DNA from: Megalobrama amblycephala
Lineage: Eukaryota; Chordata; Actinopteri; Cypriniformes; Xenocyprididae
DNA: 64,000 nt
Direction of reading: 5' to 3'
Assembly (NCBI RefSeq): GCF_018812025.1
Contig: NC_063052.1
Coordinates: 13,746,001 to 13,810,000 of the forward strand
Shown: positions 1-64,000 of the stretch, piece after piece
Layout of the letters: each line of letters starts with the position of its first letter
Position numbering within the stretch: position 1 is the first letter of the stretch
The notes under the pieces: model-generated
What the model saw: the letters and a program-made list of their open reading frames with translations, nothing else
Told to the model about the DNA's origin: nothing
Database searches by the model: none
Made by a program: the position numbers and the translations under genes

Positions 1-964
1 TATTAAAGATTGACAGATGAAATTGGCATCGCTTTCTTCATTTCAAGCGTACAGTAACATCCCCAGGAAATAGTGTGTCTCCTTTCTTCCCTTTCACAAA
101 GAAAAATCAGGTGACTGCAGACAGCAGGAGGTGACACGGTCAACATATTGAGCAGCAACACACAATACAATAGGAGTTTGGAGAAGCTCTCTGTCGACCG
201 CTTTTTAATGGACAATCACATCTGTTTATGTGCAGTAATTACTGGAAAGCCTGAAGTGTACAGCTGTGCGCACGCATGGCTGCTGTGGCAGCGCTCGGAG
301 CTGCCGGAGGAAGACGAGGAAGATAAAATCACAGCACTGCAGCACGCCGGCCACACGCTAGCGCGCCGGCACCCCACCTGAGCACACGCTCACTTGGGCA
401 GGAAGTGCAAAGTCACAGTTATTGGAAAGGCAAAATGCTGTGTGGGTTAGCAGAATGTGTGATAATAGAAATGTATAACAGCACTTCCAGTTTAAGTACC
501 ATTTTAAGACCTGCACATCACTCCAATGCCAACAAACAAAATCGGCCTGCTCAACAGAGATGTACAGGACAAGTGAACAACGGACGCTTTTTTACATTTC
601 TGTACATGAACTTTTTTTAAAGAAGAAAATTCATATAAAAATTCTGTTTTGTAATATTAATACTGGACTGAAAATACATAATAATAATAATATTAATGCA
701 TTTTTAATGCATATAAATTAATGCATATTTTAGTTCACTTTTATGTGTTAGACTGATTTTACGATTTTGAAAAGCAACGATTGATAATGAAATCTAAATC
801 TTTACTGTTGTGTCAGTTCAGTTGCATTTTTAAGAACTTTGAAAGACATTTTAATGCTAATTTAGACCTCATTTTAAGACTTTAAGTATTCACGGACACC
901 TTGTGTATAACACTTAATATTTAAATTAAGTAAATGGCAAAAATGGCTCATTTTTTTCAAGGTG

Positions 965-1131
965 GTTTTATTTCAGGATTCTTTCATGTAAAGAACAGCA
1001 TTTAATTGAAATAAAAATCTTTTGTAACATTATAAATGTCTTTACTGCCACTTTTGATCAATTTAATGCATCTTCGCTGAATAAAAGTATAATTTCTAAA
1101 CGTACTGAATCCAAACTTTTTGAACGGTATA
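965..1131. mobile_element. D-family MITE fragment (right end)
   Basis: Contains ACATTATAAATGTCTTTACT and ends CCAAACTTTTTGAACGGTAT, the family's right terminus; the rest is missing. Confidence 0.7.
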
Positions 1132-1325
1132 TTAATAAACCAAGCAAAATTGCAATCGAACAGCTAGTGATTACAATGCATTTTGTTAGTAGGCTTTCAG
1201 ATATTTTTTTAATTTTTCTTCACTTATTTCTATTTTTTATGTATTCTTTATTTATTCATTTACTTTTTATTACTGTTCTAAGTAAATGTTATGCAACTAT
1301 AAATGTTCTGTTTATATAAAAAAGC

Positions 1326-2025
1326 TTTAAAAAGTTCACCCAAAAATGAAAATTAATTGCTCACCCTCATGTCGTTCCACACCCATTAACCTTCATTCAT
1401 CTTCAGAACACAAATTAAGATATTTTTGATGAAATCCAAGAGGTATATGACTCGTCCACACAGCACTTTCAAGGTCCAGAAAGGTACTAAAGACATGGTT
1501 AAAACAGTCATGTGACTGCAGTGGTTCAACCTTAATGTTATGAAGAGACAAGAATACTTTTTGTGTTCAAAAACAAAACAAAAATAATGACTTTATTCAA
1601 AAATCTCTGTCATTATCCTTATGCAGGTGATGCAGTAATCACAGAGAAGGCTTCCGTGTTTATGTCCGAATGCCGGCTCAGTATTGGCCAAAGCTGATCA
1701 CGTGACACATGCGTGTGATGCTGACGTAGGAGCCGGCCAATAATGAGTCAGCATTCTGAAGTAAACAACACAGAAGAGAAGAAATTGTTGAATAAAGTCA
1801 TTATTTTTGCGCACAAAAAGTATTCTCGTCTCTTCATAACATTAAGGTTGAACCACTGCAGTCACATGACTGTTTTAACCATGTCTGTCTATGGAGGAGT
1901 CATATACTTCTCGGATTTCATCAAAAATATCTTAATTTATTGTTCCGAAGATGAATGACGGTGTGGAACGACATGAGGGTGAGTAATTAATGATTGAATT
2001 TTCATTTTTGGGTGAACTAACCCTT
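1326..2025. mobile_element. Foldback element of the TTCACCC family
   Basis: About 700 bp. Left arm AAAGTTCACCCAAAAATGAA, then CACCCTCATGTCGTTCCAC; the right arm is its inverted copy ending GGGTGAACTAACCCTTT. Arms of roughly 300 bp surround a spacer with GCCGGCTC/GAGCCGGC. Single arms of the family occur elsewhere in the window. Confidence 0.85.
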
Positions 2026-2061
2026 TCATTTTATTTATTATTTTTTTAGTAGTTGCATTCA

Positions 2062-64000
<61,939 letters not shown>

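Noticed and set aside
3..215. Hydrophobic minus-strand frame near base 1, tested as the missing transmembrane exon
   Set aside because: It lacks a splice acceptor in the right phase and the basic stop-transfer and tail motifs expected after the last CSMD sushi module.

Overview
The window is vertebrate genomic DNA, almost certainly from a teleost and most likely a cypriniform (zebrafish/carp-like) fish. This rests on short exons separated by kilobases of AT-rich intron, and on many cut-and-paste DNA transposon remnants and MITEs of kinds common in cyprinid genomes. I see no prokaryotic gene organisation. The species cannot be named from the sequence alone.

The whole window lies inside one gene on the minus strand: a CSMD (CUB and sushi multiple domains) gene, best matching the CSMD2 paralogue. 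Twelve coding exons (63561-63734, 56224-56397, 51744-51929, 49372-49545, 36277-36459, 31788-31964, 29790-29969, 23928-24101, 21310-21483, 14025-14098, 11127-11238, 2130-2308) encode the last eleven sushi (CCP) modules of the ectodomain, about 654 residues. Every exon has AG/GT borders. All but one module are carried by a single phase 1-1 exon; the tenth is split by a phase-0 intron. All reading-frame joins work. The CUB-containing N-terminal part lies beyond base 64000, and the membrane-proximal, transmembrane and cytoplasmic exons lie before base 1. The promoter and polyadenylation site are therefore not here.

The one defect in the gene is in the last sushi exon (2130-2308). It is 179 nt instead of a multiple of three, and the reading frame slips by one base next to a T5 run. 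It is either an assembly/sequencing error or a real frameshift that would remove the membrane anchor.

The introns are dominated by mobile elements. They include a decayed Tc1-like transposon with intact DDE motifs but two nonsense codons (52170-53757), a 5'-truncated L1-like LINE with a 14-bp target duplication (17806-18708), and a hAT-type element with an 8-bp target duplication sitting inside an AT-rich tandem array (54364-55327), with an older relative at 16559-17480. There are large palindromic TTAA-flanked elements (3410-4203, 27765-28575), other TTAA elements (9411-10377, 20625-21119), and several families of TA-flanked MITEs, some nested. Two minisatellites (34383-35690 and 49927-50740) and several microsatellites complete the picture. 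I found no RNA genes, CRISPR arrays or second protein-coding host gene, and no evidence for a new biological system. The items most worth checking are the exon frameshift, the long palindromes and the minisatellites.
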